The notes beneath the pieces were generated by a model. The model did no database searches, was not told where the DNA came from, and saw only the letters and a program-made list of their open reading frames with translations. Made by a program: the position numbers and the translations under genes. A stretch of 25,180 bases of DNA, taken from assembly GCA_045603545.1 (NCBI GenBank), contig JAZUMG010000011.1, forward strand, positions 1 through 25,180, read 5' to 3'. How positions within the stretch are numbered: the first letter of the stretch is position 1; each line of letters starts with the position of its first letter. This DNA comes from CAAGNP01 sp045603545. GTDB lineage: Bacteria; Bacteroidota; Bacteroidia; Bacteroidales; UBA932. Below, in pieces: positions 7,501 to 14,511 of the stretch.

Positions 7501-7567
7501 CATCGGTACTCCTCTAATGTTTGATATGACCCAAAGAAAAGCTAAAAAAGCAGCTTTGAAGAAATAG
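4547..7567 (+). CDS. secDF: Protein translocase subunit SecDF (fused)
   Basis: The 1006-residue fusion of SecD and SecF uses the proton gradient to pull secreted proteins out of SecYEG on the periplasmic side. The SecD half has an N-terminal membrane segment (about 8-28), the GLDLKGG motif near 101, a large periplasmic domain, and a membrane bundle with AVDANVIIYER near 579. The SecF half has GVDFTGG at about 721 and SINDNVVIFDR at about 905, followed by its last membrane segments. The aspartates/arginines in these motifs are the proton-path residues of the family. A Glu/Asp-rich stretch at about 265-325 (EDVDVVEEAAADSDD) looks like a lineage insertion in the periplasmic domain. Codon use is strongly biased (CTT, CGT, GGT), like groEL, suggesting high expression. 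A strong hairpin terminator follows. Confidence 0.97.
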   Translation: MQSKGAIKLVAILIGLACLYQLSFTAVTYLQENKAEKYAEDAVIAVQQTPSFSKVSELNKAFYLDSLRKEKSRYYIDSISAEKVYLGFTFKEVKEKEINLGLDLKGGMNVMLQVELSDLVVALADNNTSAQFTEALALAKKNQRDSRSDFITLFAEAWDVVAPGERLSTIFATYEMREKIKPESTNEEVISVIREEAESAIANSFNVLRNRIDRFGVASPNIQKLGNSGRILVELPGVKEPERVRKLLQGTASLEFWTTYEASEIFQYMQEANSMLREYLSEDVDVVEEAAADSDDLLAQATQEDSLSVDEANYAKTNPLFYALQPSIYNGQVMPGPMVGVAHYKDTAAINTWLNLPQIKSLFPRDLKLMWTVKPSAQYANDSYFELIAIKANTRDGKAPLDGGAVADARMSYANTGGTPEVDMAMNAEGARVWARLTADNVGKCIAIALDGTIYSYPRVNQEITGGRSAITGNFTIEEAEDLANVLKSGKLPAPASIVQEQVVGPSLGSESIKAGILSILVAFVLVLVYIAVFYSGAGLVANLALICNVVFLVGTLASFGAVLTLPGMAGIVLTMGMAVDANVIIYERVKEELRAGKALRLAIADGYSNAYSAIIDGNLTTIITGLVLMAFGSGPVQGFATTLVIGIITSLLTSIFITRIIFEARLNKNKNISFDNSATRNFLKNTKINFLGLRKWSYIFSIVCVVVCLGSIFIKGFSYGVDFTGGRTYVVRFDAPVSAEEVRQATSAEFGESVEVKQFGGESQMKVTTKYMINDNSSETDVLVDTKLYNALKGYFATPLSFEDFTSTVDNPNGIISSDKVGPTIANDIKRNAVIAVIIALFAIFVYIAARFRNWTYGLGGVVALAHDAIIAIGFFSLFTGVLPFTLDVDQTFIAAILTIIGYSINDNVVIFDRIRENNMLYPKRDLAQNVNEALNSTLSRTVNTSLSTLVTLIAIALFGGEVIRGFAVALIVGVIFGTYSSVFIGTPLMFDMTQRKAKKAALKK

Positions 7568-7591
7568 TCTGACACAGACACAATAAGCAAA

Positions 7592-7625
7592 GAAGGCTGT
7601 CACTCTCAAGTGACGGCCTTTTTTA
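7592..7625 (+). terminator. Terminator of secDF
   Basis: Stem AAGGCTGTCACT/AGTGACGGCCTT (one G-U) with a 4-nt loop, followed by a T run (7619-7624). It lies 25 nt after the secDF stop. Confidence 0.85.
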
Positions 7626-7767
7626 TAGTTGTTTTGCGACGATATGGGACACTGTGACTTCTCTTTGATATGTGTCTCATGTGATCCGCAAAAGAGGTCA
7701 TAACCCCTGTAATATTGCCCTGTCAATGGGGAAGTTGTCCCCTTTGCAGAGGGATTAGATGGTAGAG

Positions 7768-7805
7768 AAAATAATAACCCCCTCCAAATGGAAATGGAGG
7801 GGGTT
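7768..7805 (-). terminator. Terminator of the DUF2723 gene
   Basis: An 11-bp stem AACCCCCTCCA/TGGAGGGGGTT with an 8-nt loop, followed on the minus strand by TTATTATTTTC. It lies 29 nt after the stop codon at 7834. The remaining spacer, 7626-7767, holds nothing I can support apart from a short GGGGA/TCCCC hairpin. Confidence 0.8.
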
Positions 7806-7833
7806 ACTGTTCTTGTCGGATATCAGGATCTGA

Positions 7834-10800
7834 TTATTTGCCCAACATTGATGTCACTATCTCATTGAAGCTTATCTCCAGAGCTTTGGCCTCTTCGTTG
7901 GCTCCGCAATCGGAGAGGATCTCAAGCATATATCCGTACAGAGAGTAGTTGTTTTCAAGGTCTGTCTGTGAGATTATTCCGTGGCCGTATGGCTTGGCAA
8001 AGAGTTCCACTGCCTCAAGGGTCTCTTTTGCAAAGTCCTGGGCGAGCTGGATACCTTTGTCCCTGGCACCGCATTTTATGTATATCTCAATGGCCTGAAG
8101 GACCATATATTCATTGATAGAGTATAGTATAGAGGTATTGAGAGGGAAGTTCTGTGGTACCATAACCTCCTGCATACGGTCAAGCACCTGTACGGCCTTC
8201 TCTTTGTATCCATCCTCGAATAGTCCAATGGCTGTCTGTACGAATATAGCCCTGATATTCATCACACCATTGAAGGTGGCGAGGTTCTGATAGTCCACAT
8301 TTATAGTGGTGTCGGCAAGGTTATCCCATTCGTAAACCTTCATCACCTTGTCAAACATCTTCAATGCGTCGATTTGGCCGATTTCAGCGGTTCTTGTGGT
8401 GCTCTTGATAGGGACAAGCTTGTAGGCAAATCCTTCAAACTGGAGGTAATTTTTGATCCCTACTTCCAAATCTCCACCTTGTGATACAAAATATATGGGT
8501 CTGTCCCAATTGTAGTTTGAAAGCATATCCAGAATCATAAGCTCGGTCTTGGATATTGACTTTTTGTGTGCGGGGATATCAAGGTACAGGGTGTCCACTA
8601 TCTTGTCGTAATCCTCCTCAGCAACAATGCCATACTTTTTGACATTTTCGATATTGACAGGGAGTCTCAGTTTATGCTGTGCGATGAAAGACTCTGGGGT
8701 GCCGTATCTGTTGATCTTAACGCGGGGATCTTTGAAAAGTGTGATGGCCTCTTTGAGAGTTATAGGTCTATTTACTCTGTCCACTACATCTGGGAATTCA
8801 TTCTTGCCATAGAGATATTCCACCCTGTCAAGAGAGAATTCTATAGGTGCAGAGTCGTAGATTCTCCTCCTCATCTGGTCGATATACCAGTCAGTACCGA
8901 GGAGTGAAGTGTTTACGATGCGGGTATCAAGCCTTACACCCTCCACCTCCTGGATATACCATAGAGGGAATGTGTCGTTGTCTCCGTGGGTTACGATTAT
9001 TCCGTTTTGGTCAAGCGACATAAGGTAGTTGTAAGCAAGATTCTGGGCTGTATATCTTCCGCTTCTGTCGTGGTCGTCCCAGTTCTGGCAAGCCATCTGG
9101 ACAGGGACAATAAGTGACAGGGCTGATACAGCTGCAGGGATGATCCATTTGGGGAGTTTTTCCCCTTTTACCACACCTTCAAGCCACTGGTGGATAGCCA
9201 TTACAGCTAGACCAATCCATACGCAGAACATATAGAATGAGCCGGCATAGGCGTAGTCCCTCTCCCTTACCTGAAGTGGTGGCTGGTTGAGGTAGACAAC
9301 GATACCGATACCTGTCAACAGGAACAAGAGCATTGTTACCCACCAGTTCTGTTGGTCCTTCTTGAGCTGGAAGAAGAGACCTATGATTCCCAATATCAAA
9401 GGTAGGAAGTAGTAGTGGTTCTTGGATTTGCTATCCACTATATAGTCCGGACCTGCCGACTGGTCGCCCAGGCGGGCTTTGTCGATAAAGCCTATTCCAG
9501 ATTCCCAGTTACCTTTCAGGGGATCACCAGGAGCAGGGCTGTGAAGATCATTCTGGCGACCAACAAAGTTCCAGAAAAAGTACCTGAAATACATCCAGTT
9601 TATCTGGTAATCGATGAAGAATGCCAGGTTCTCTGTAAAGGTAGGCATTTTGTTGGAGCCACCCTGTGGTACCTTTCCGTCTCCAGTATAGTGTTTGTAG
9701 AACTCTATGTGGTCAGGAGATTTGCTCCACATACGGGGGAAGAACATCTTGGAGTCAGATGGATATTTTACATCCATAGGGCCATCTGTCTTGTAGTACT
9801 TGCCGTCAAGTGGGGTGTAATATTTGGGTACCGAATATGAAGTAGGTACAGATGCGAAAGTCTCACCATACACGAGAGGGTTGCTTCCGTACTGTTCACG
9901 ACCGAGATATCTTACAAGTGTAAACGGATTGTCAGGCTGGTACTCATTGGTAGGTGTATTCGCAGATGAACGGATAATTACCACTGCAAATGATGAGTAG
10001 CCGATAACTATCATTGTGATGCTAAGTATCACTGTGTTCAAAAGGATTTTACCTTTTTTATACGAGTAGTAGATGAGCCAGAAACACCCGGCAAGGAGCA
10101 GTAGCATAAATACTATTGCACCGCTGTTGTAAGGAAGTCCCATCCCATTTACGAAAAGGAGGTCCACCTGTGCTGCGATTTTTGGGAGATAAGGGATGAT
10201 GCCCCATAGAATGATAGCCAGGATAGCTGCCGAAAGGGCAAGAACACCCACTGCTCTTCCCCAGGTGAATTTGTTGGACTTTTTATAATAATATATGAAT
10301 GCAATGGCAGGGATAGCCAGAAGGTTAAGAAGGTGTACTCCGATAGAGATACCCAAAAGGTATGCTATGAAGACAATCCATCTGTTTGCATATGGCTCAT
10401 CAGCCTCATCCTCCCACTTGAGCATAGCCCAGAAAACGACAGCGGTGAGCAGGGATGACATTGCGTATACCTCGCCCTCCACCGCAGAGAACCAGAATGT
10501 ATCTGACCAGCAATATGCCAATGCACCTACTGCAGCTGAGCCCCAAAGGGCAATAGCATTGGGGAGAGAAAGGTATTCCCTGCTGTTTTTCTCAAGCAGA
10601 CGCCTTCCCAGATGCATAATGGTAAGGTAGAGGAACAATATGGTCAATGATGAGCACAATGCATTCATAAGGTTGACTGCAAGTGCTGCATTTTCAGGGG
10701 ATGCAAACATTGTGAAGAGTCGTGCCACCAATTGGAATACAGGGTTTCCAGGGGGGTGACCCACTTCGAGTTTGTATGATGATGCTATAAATTCACCGCA

Positions 10801-10911
10801 ATCCCAGAAACTGGTGGTCGGCTCGATTGTCGCCACATAAGTGATGGTTGCCACTATGAAAACAACCAGACCCACCATTCTGCTAATAAGATTAAATCGT
10901 TTTTTCTCCAT
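7834..10911 (-). CDS. DUF2723 (TMEM260-like) polytopic membrane protein, GT-C type
   Basis: The 1025-residue protein starts with a membrane segment and the hallmark TTSFWDCGEFIASSYKL followed by VGHPPGNP, the acidic first-loop motif of the DUF2723/TMEM260 family. That family has the GT-C fold of lipid-linked sugar transferases, and human TMEM260 is a protein O-mannosyltransferase. About a dozen hydrophobic helices occupy the first 600 residues. A soluble C-terminal part (about 620-1025) contains GDNDTFPLWYIQEVEG and TPR-like helices near the end (VQVLDRMQEV). In Bacteroidota the family is proposed to glycosylate exported proteins; donor and acceptor here are unknown. An in-frame TTG ten codons upstream (10941) is rejected as start because it overlaps the -7 box; ATG at 10911 begins MEKKRFNLISR. 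Monocistronic with its own terminator. Confidence 0.88.
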   Translation of the reverse strand: MEKKRFNLISRMVGLVVFIVATITYVATIEPTTSFWDCGEFIASSYKLEVGHPPGNPVFQLVARLFTMFASPENAALAVNLMNALCSSLTILFLYLTIMHLGRRLLEKNSREYLSLPNAIALWGSAAVGALAYCWSDTFWFSAVEGEVYAMSSLLTAVVFWAMLKWEDEADEPYANRWIVFIAYLLGISIGVHLLNLLAIPAIAFIYYYKKSNKFTWGRAVGVLALSAAILAIILWGIIPYLPKIAAQVDLLFVNGMGLPYNSGAIVFMLLLLAGCFWLIYYSYKKGKILLNTVILSITMIVIGYSSFAVVIIRSSANTPTNEYQPDNPFTLVRYLGREQYGSNPLVYGETFASVPTSYSVPKYYTPLDGKYYKTDGPMDVKYPSDSKMFFPRMWSKSPDHIEFYKHYTGDGKVPQGGSNKMPTFTENLAFFIDYQINWMYFRYFFWNFVGRQNDLHSPAPGDPLKGNWESGIGFIDKARLGDQSAGPDYIVDSKSKNHYYFLPLILGIIGLFFQLKKDQQNWWVTMLLFLLTGIGIVVYLNQPPLQVRERDYAYAGSFYMFCVWIGLAVMAIHQWLEGVVKGEKLPKWIIPAAVSALSLIVPVQMACQNWDDHDRSGRYTAQNLAYNYLMSLDQNGIIVTHGDNDTFPLWYIQEVEGVRLDTRIVNTSLLGTDWYIDQMRRRIYDSAPIEFSLDRVEYLYGKNEFPDVVDRVNRPITLKEAITLFKDPRVKINRYGTPESFIAQHKLRLPVNIENVKKYGIVAEEDYDKIVDTLYLDIPAHKKSISKTELMILDMLSNYNWDRPIYFVSQGGDLEVGIKNYLQFEGFAYKLVPIKSTTRTAEIGQIDALKMFDKVMKVYEWDNLADTTINVDYQNLATFNGVMNIRAIFVQTAIGLFEDGYKEKAVQVLDRMQEVMVPQNFPLNTSILYSINEYMVLQAIEIYIKCGARDKGIQLAQDFAKETLEAVELFAKPYGHGIISQTDLENNYSLYGYMLEILSDCGANEEAKALEISFNEIVTSMLGK

Positions 10912-10938
10912 TTTTACAGATCTTTTGGATATAAAAGG

Positions 10939-10946
10939 CAAATATA
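10939..10946 (-). promoter_or_regulatory. -7 box of the DUF2723 gene; decides the start codon
   Basis: The minus strand reads TATATTTG, placing transcription start near 10932. That is downstream of the in-frame TTG at 10941, so translation must begin at ATG 10911. No clear -33 element. Confidence 0.6.
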
Positions 10947-10966
10947 CGAATTTGATTATTTATATC

Positions 10967-10974
10967 TACCTTTG
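10967..10974 (+). promoter_or_regulatory. -7 box of the SUI1/eIF1 gene
   Basis: TACCTTTG ends 19 nt before the ATG at 10994, implying a leader of only about 10-13 nt. The box is divergent from that of the DUF2723 gene (10939-10946). Confidence 0.6.
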
Positions 10975-10993
10975 CAAAAATTAAACCTCAATT

Positions 10994-11338
10994 ATGGCAG
11001 AACAAGATTGGAAAAGCAGACTGGGTGTAGTTTTCTCCACTAACCCCGATTTTCAGTACCAGACCCCAGTAGAAGAGGAGGAGGCAACACTCCCTCCAGC
11101 TTCCCAGAAACTCATTGTGGCGATAGACCGACGCAACAGGGGAGGAAAGCAGGTGACACTTGTTAAGGGTTTCAGAGGTACCACAGCAGATCTGGAGGCT
11201 CTCGGAAAGAAGCTTAAGACAAAATGCGGCGTGGGTGGAAGTGTGAAAGATGGAGAGATTGTCATACAGGGTGATTTGAGGGATAAGGTCCTCAATCTCC
11301 TTTTGAATGACGGATATAGCGCAAAAAGGGGTAATTAA
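10994..11338 (+). CDS. yciH: SUI1/eIF1-family translation factor (YciH)
   Basis: The 114-residue protein matches the bacterial YciH group of the SUI1/eIF1 family. A variable charged N-terminus (1-38) precedes the SUI1 core: IDRRNRGGKQVTLVKGF (about 45-61), a helix LEALGKKLKTKCGVGGSVKDG with the conserved C-G-G-S loop, then EIVIQGD and the last helix VLNLLLNDGY. In archaea and eukaryotes SUI1 proteins police start-codon choice; in E. coli YciH is a non-essential protein implicated in translation control under stress. The gene is followed within 66 nt by hemD, which has its own promoter. No terminator is visible between them, so partial read-through is possible. Confidence 0.92.
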   Translation: MAEQDWKSRLGVVFSTNPDFQYQTPVEEEEATLPPASQKLIVAIDRRNRGGKQVTLVKGFRGTTADLEALGKKLKTKCGVGGSVKDGEIVIQGDLRDKVLNLLLNDGYSAKRGN

Positions 11339-11343
11339 AATTT

Positions 11344-11376
11344 TTTGCATCAATCCCCTTTTTTGTTGTACATTTG
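11344..11376 (+). promoter_or_regulatory. Promoter of hemD-rnpA-yidD
   Basis: TTTG at 11344-11347, a 21-nt spacer and TACATTTG at 11369-11376 give a canonical promoter 27 nt before the hemD ATG at 11404. Confidence 0.75.
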
Positions 11377-11403
11377 CAGCCCCAAAAATTTAGATAGAGG
11401 TTG

Positions 11404-12144
11404 ATGAAAGTAACAAACATTTTAATATCTCAGCAGGCACCGACTGCAAGCTCCCCATATACAGATATTATCTCAAAGTATGGCGTGACCATAGATTTTA
11501 ATCAATTCTTTTATGTTCAGCCAGTTACAGCTAGGGAATTCAGAGCCCAGAGGATAGAGATTCTTGAACATACAGCGATAGTTTTCTCCTCAAAGTCCAC
11601 AATTGACGCGTTCTTCTCCATCTGCGAGGAGACCAGAGTGGCTGTCCCTGAGACTATGAAATATTTTTGTACCACAGAGGCCATTGCCCTATATCTCCAG
11701 AAGCATATCGTCTACAGAAAGAGGAAGATTTTCTTCGGAAAAGGGACAGTGGATTCGATTATTGAGGCTATAGGGACAAAACATAAGAATGAGACATTCC
11801 TTATCGCTGCCACCGATTCGACAAAACCTGATGTGCTGAAGGCTTTCACCAAAGCAAAACTCAAATTCCAGAGTGCAGTCTTCTGTAAGACAATGTACAG
11901 CGATATGAAAGAGTGGGATCTGCACAAATACCAGATGCTGGTATGCTACAGCCCTCTGGATGTCAAATCGCTTCAGGAGAACTTTCCTGAATTCAAGCAG
12001 GAGAACATAAAGTTCCTTGCATTCGGCCCTGCGACAGCAAAGGCACTTAAAGATGCAGGAATAGAGGTGGAGGTAACTGCTCCTACACCTGAAGCCCCAT
12101 CTGTAGCACAGGCTCTCCTTATATATCTGGAGAAGAACAAATAG
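11404..12144 (+). CDS. hemD: Uroporphyrinogen-III synthase
   Basis: The 246-residue protein closes and inverts ring D of hydroxymethylbilane to give uroporphyrinogen III, the branch point to haem and corrinoids. HemD sequences diverge strongly, but the two-lobe pattern is visible: ILISQQAP at the start, IVFSSKSTIDAF (about 60-70), LIAATDSTKPDVLKAF (mid-protein hinge and second lobe), VCYSPLDVKSL, and FLAFGPATAKALKDAGIEVEV near the end, typical of the family's phosphate/pyrrole-binding glycines. An upstream TTG at 11401 precedes ATG 11404; the ATG is preferred. The stop TAG abuts the rnpA ATG with no gap, so the genes are co-translated in an operon with rnpA and yidD. No other tetrapyrrole gene is adjacent. 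Confidence 0.85.
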   Translation: MKVTNILISQQAPTASSPYTDIISKYGVTIDFNQFFYVQPVTAREFRAQRIEILEHTAIVFSSKSTIDAFFSICEETRVAVPETMKYFCTTEAIALYLQKHIVYRKRKIFFGKGTVDSIIEAIGTKHKNETFLIAATDSTKPDVLKAFTKAKLKFQSAVFCKTMYSDMKEWDLHKYQMLVCYSPLDVKSLQENFPEFKQENIKFLAFGPATAKALKDAGIEVEVTAPTPEAPSVAQALLIYLEKNK

Positions 12145-12459
12145 ATGAAAACATCAGAGCTGATATACTCCCAAGGGAAATCGATATTCAGCTACCCATT
12201 TAAAGTTATCTTCAGAGATACTCAAGTGGGGGATGAGGTGCTCATTATCTCTGTTCCCAAGAAAATTTTCAAAAGGGCGGTGAAGAGAAACCTCATAAGG
12301 AGGAGGATAAGGGAGGCCTTCAGACTCAAATGCCGTGAACTACCCAATATCAAGGGTAAGGATATACTCCTTGTATATGTATCATCTCACATTCTGGATT
12401 ATGGAAAAATCACAGAAACCCTCGTCACAGCCATCTCCAAAGTGGGTGCAGACTCTTAA
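12145..12459 (+). CDS. rnpA: Ribonuclease P protein component
   Basis: The 104-residue basic protein is the protein cofactor of RNase P, which trims tRNA 5' leaders. The diagnostic arginine-rich helix KRAVKRNLIRRRIREAF lies at about 43-59, with the expected beta strands VIFRD and VLIISVPKK before it. Then KGKDILLVYVSSHILDY (about 70-86) gives the last strand and helix. It is slightly shorter than the usual 110-130 because the N-terminal lead-in is brief. It begins directly after the hemD stop and its last 59 nt overlap the start of yidD. In many bacteria rnpA follows rpmH; here it is with hemD, an arrangement common in Bacteroidales. Confidence 0.93.
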   Translation: MKTSELIYSQGKSIFSYPFKVIFRDTQVGDEVLIISVPKKIFKRAVKRNLIRRRIREAFRLKCRELPNIKGKDILLVYVSSHILDYGKITETLVTAISKVGADS

Positions 12460-12676
12460 GAAGATTGCCATCTTTCCATTTGTGGTGCTGATCAGATTTT
12501 ATCAGATTTGCATCTCCCCCCTCAAGCCTGCATCGTGCAGGTTTACACCCACCTGCTCGGCCTATGCCATAGAGGCGTTCAGAAAGCACGGCCCCTTCAA
12601 AGGGTTATATCTCACAGTGTGGCGTATACTCAGATGCCACCCTTGGGGTGGCAGCGGTTATGACCCGGTCCCTTAA
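12401..12676 (+). CDS. yidD: Membrane protein insertion efficiency factor YidD
   Basis: The 91-residue protein carries the complete YidD signature: an amphipathic/hydrophobic helix (KKIAIFPFVVLIRFYQICIS, about 20-39), then SCRFTPTCSAYAIEAFRKHG with conserved cysteines, and the closing RCHPWGGSGYDPVP. YidD assists YidC-dependent insertion of inner-membrane proteins. Of the possible starts, ATG 12401 gives the family length; an upstream ATG at 12335 would add 22 residues lying deep within rnpA and is unlikely. The 59-nt overlap with rnpA implies translational coupling, as in many genomes. The gene ends 2 nt from the end of the convergent acyltransferase gene, leaving no separate terminator. Confidence 0.92.
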   Translation: MEKSQKPSSQPSPKWVQTLKKIAIFPFVVLIRFYQICISPLKPASCRFTPTCSAYAIEAFRKHGPFKGLYLTVWRILRCHPWGGSGYDPVP

Positions 12677-12678
12677 AA

Positions 12679-14466
12679 TCAGTAGTTGAACCTGTTGAGG
12701 ATCTTTTCAGGATCTTCAGCCCCTCTGGCCAATTTAAGGATCTCATCCTTAGGGACATCTGCAATCTTAAGGAAAACAAGTCCGTCAATACAGTAGTTGA
12801 AATCCTTGTCCACATTGAAGCAGGCTATCTTGGCGCCGAGCTTAAGGTATTGTTTTACAAGGGTAGGGAGTCTGTACTGGTTGTCACTAAGCCTTAGCAG
12901 GAAGCGGTCAAAAGTCTCAATGGACTTGATTTTGCTCTCAATGAGGTCTCTGGGGGCTACCCTCAGGAAGTCAGGTTTGAAAGGTGTCCTCCCTTTCACA
13001 TTCTCCTTAAGGAAATCCCTGGAGTGCATCTCCATAATATAATATGTCATCAGACTCCTGTAGAAGAGTGGATATGAAGAACTTATACTTACAGGGCCGA
13101 ACAGGTACTTGCACTGGTCATACCTCAGGATGCTGTACATCAGGCCTCTGATAAGGAGCATAAGTGGGAGTGCATCCTTTTTATATTCCAGTGCCACAAA
13201 TGAGCGGCCAAGTTCAATGCTGTTGGAGAGTGTCCCCTCGAAATTTTTAGAATACTTGAAAAGGGATTCTGAGTAGAACCCTTTCTTTCCATATTTTTTC
13301 ACTATCTCGTCACCGATGCCGAGCCTGTATGCCCCTGCAAATGCCTGACGGTCGTTGTCCCACAGAATCAGGTGCTTGTAGTATATGTCAAACTGGTCGA
13401 GATCGACATCTTTGCCGGTTCCCTCCCCTACAGCACGGAAGGACTCCTCCCTCTTTATCCCTATCTCGTGGATAAGTGCCGGGATATCCTCATAATCTGC
13501 AAGGAAGCAGGAGAAATTTGCGGTGTCAAAAAGCTTTCCACCCTTCTCCAGCAGTTTGCAAATCTCTGCAACAAGTGCCTCTTTCCCTTTGCTCGCAGCA
13601 ATAGGTGCCTCGTCCTCCACATTGCGGAGCTGCTCATCTACAACAGGTGCCTCGATCTGGGCCTGGAGGGCGTAAGATCTGTTGCGGAGATATTTTCTGA
13701 GGCTGTTGATATTGTGCTCCTGAATCTCTGTGGCAGATATTGGCTTTCCTATCCTCATGGAGATGGTCTGGTCGACCCTTTTGCACATCTGTCTGGGGAG
13801 TTGTGCTGTTCTGAAAAGTGGATGGATCTTGCCCAGGGCGTGGAAGATGGTGCTGTTCTCTCCATCAAAATATACGGGGATAACAGGAGCCCCGCTCTTG
13901 TATATGAGTTTTGACATTGACTGTGTCCACTCAATGTCCTCTGTGTAACCTTTCCCGTGGTATGTGGAAACCTCCCCTGCAGGGAAAAGACCCAGACCAC
14001 CCCCATTGAGCAGATGCTCTTTTGCAGCCCTAACCCCAGTGAAACTGCTCTTGAGATTCTTCATGTCGGAGAAGGGGTTCACCGGCAGAAAATACTCTGA
14101 CAAGTTTTTGATTCTGGAGAGGAGGAAATTTGTCAGAATCTTGAAATCTGGCCTTATGGCAGCTATGGTGTTATACAGGATAATTCCGTCAAGGGCTCCA
14201 AAAGGGTGGTTCGATACGATGATGAAAGGACCCTCCTTAGGGATCACCTCGAGTTGGGAGGCAATAATGTCGCATTTGATCTCCAGTACCTCCAGAATTT
14301 TGGCAGTAAACTCTTTGCCATAAAGATCGGCAGCCTGTGAATAGATGTGGTTAAGATCGTGAAGACCCAGAATGGACATTGCAGATTTCCCGATAATGTC
14401 ACCGAGAACACCTTTCATCCCAATAGCACTCTTAATGTCAGAGATATTGATTATTTTTGTTTCCAC
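12679..14466 (-). CDS. Two-domain acyltransferase: PlsC-like LPLAT fused to GNAT (OlsF-type)
   Basis: The 595-residue protein has a PlsC/lysophospholipid acyltransferase domain (about 65-275): SNHPFGALDG with His87 and Asp93 as the catalytic pair, LFPAGEVS as the second motif and PVIPVYFDG as the third. A linker (about 275-320) is followed by an OlsB-type N-acyltransferase (GNAT-like hemolysin family) domain (about 325-480), with SNSIELGRSFVALEYK and LFGPVSISSSYP. This two-domain architecture is the OlsF type, in which one half N-acylates an amino acid and the other O-acylates the hydroxy fatty acid, making ornithine or related (glycine/serine-glycine) aminolipids of the envelope. The amino acid used here cannot be read from sequence. 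A -7 box (14488-14495) gives its own promoter. Ends 2 nt from yidD, convergent. Confidence 0.85.
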   Translation of the reverse strand: METKIINISDIKSAIGMKGVLGDIIGKSAMSILGLHDLNHIYSQAADLYGKEFTAKILEVLEIKCDIIASQLEVIPKEGPFIIVSNHPFGALDGIILYNTIAAIRPDFKILTNFLLSRIKNLSEYFLPVNPFSDMKNLKSSFTGVRAAKEHLLNGGGLGLFPAGEVSTYHGKGYTEDIEWTQSMSKLIYKSGAPVIPVYFDGENSTIFHALGKIHPLFRTAQLPRQMCKRVDQTISMRIGKPISATEIQEHNINSLRKYLRNRSYALQAQIEAPVVDEQLRNVEDEAPIAASKGKEALVAEICKLLEKGGKLFDTANFSCFLADYEDIPALIHEIGIKREESFRAVGEGTGKDVDLDQFDIYYKHLILWDNDRQAFAGAYRLGIGDEIVKKYGKKGFYSESLFKYSKNFEGTLSNSIELGRSFVALEYKKDALPLMLLIRGLMYSILRYDQCKYLFGPVSISSSYPLFYRSLMTYYIMEMHSRDFLKENVKGRTPFKPDFLRVAPRDLIESKIKSIETFDRFLLRLSDNQYRLPTLVKQYLKLGAKIACFNVDKDFNYCIDGLVFLKIADVPKDEILKLARGAEDPEKILNRFNY

Positions 14467-14487
14467 GTTTAAGTGTTTTAGTTAGTG

Positions 14488-14495
14488 CAAATATA
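14488..14495 (-). promoter_or_regulatory. -7 box of the OlsF-type gene
   Basis: The minus strand reads TATATTTG, 21 nt before the ATG at 14466. It lies in the 45-nt gap shared with uvrC; no clear plus-strand -7 box is seen for uvrC. Confidence 0.55.
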
Positions 14496-14511
14496 ACATT
14501 TTTCCTTTTAT

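Noticed and set aside
7514..7726. 70-codon minus-strand frame over the end of secDF and its terminator
   Set aside because: It overlaps a coding end and a clear terminator hairpin, has no promoter box, and no recognisable protein features.
7725..7741. Small GGGGA/TCCCC hairpin between secDF and the DUF2723 gene, considered as part of a small RNA
   Set aside because: Short stem, no promoter box upstream on either strand, and no T run after it.
10912..10941. TTG start giving a longer DUF2723 protein
   Set aside because: The TTG is part of the -7 box TATATTTG, so it would not be in the mRNA; ATG 10911 starts directly before the first membrane helix.
10988..11353. Antisense 121-codon frame over the SUI1 gene
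   Set aside because: It mirrors the well-supported SUI1 coding sequence and has no domain signature.
13372..13914. 180-codon plus-strand frame inside the acyltransferase gene
   Set aside because: Antisense to the conserved catalytic part of the OlsF-type gene; no start context and no family resemblance.
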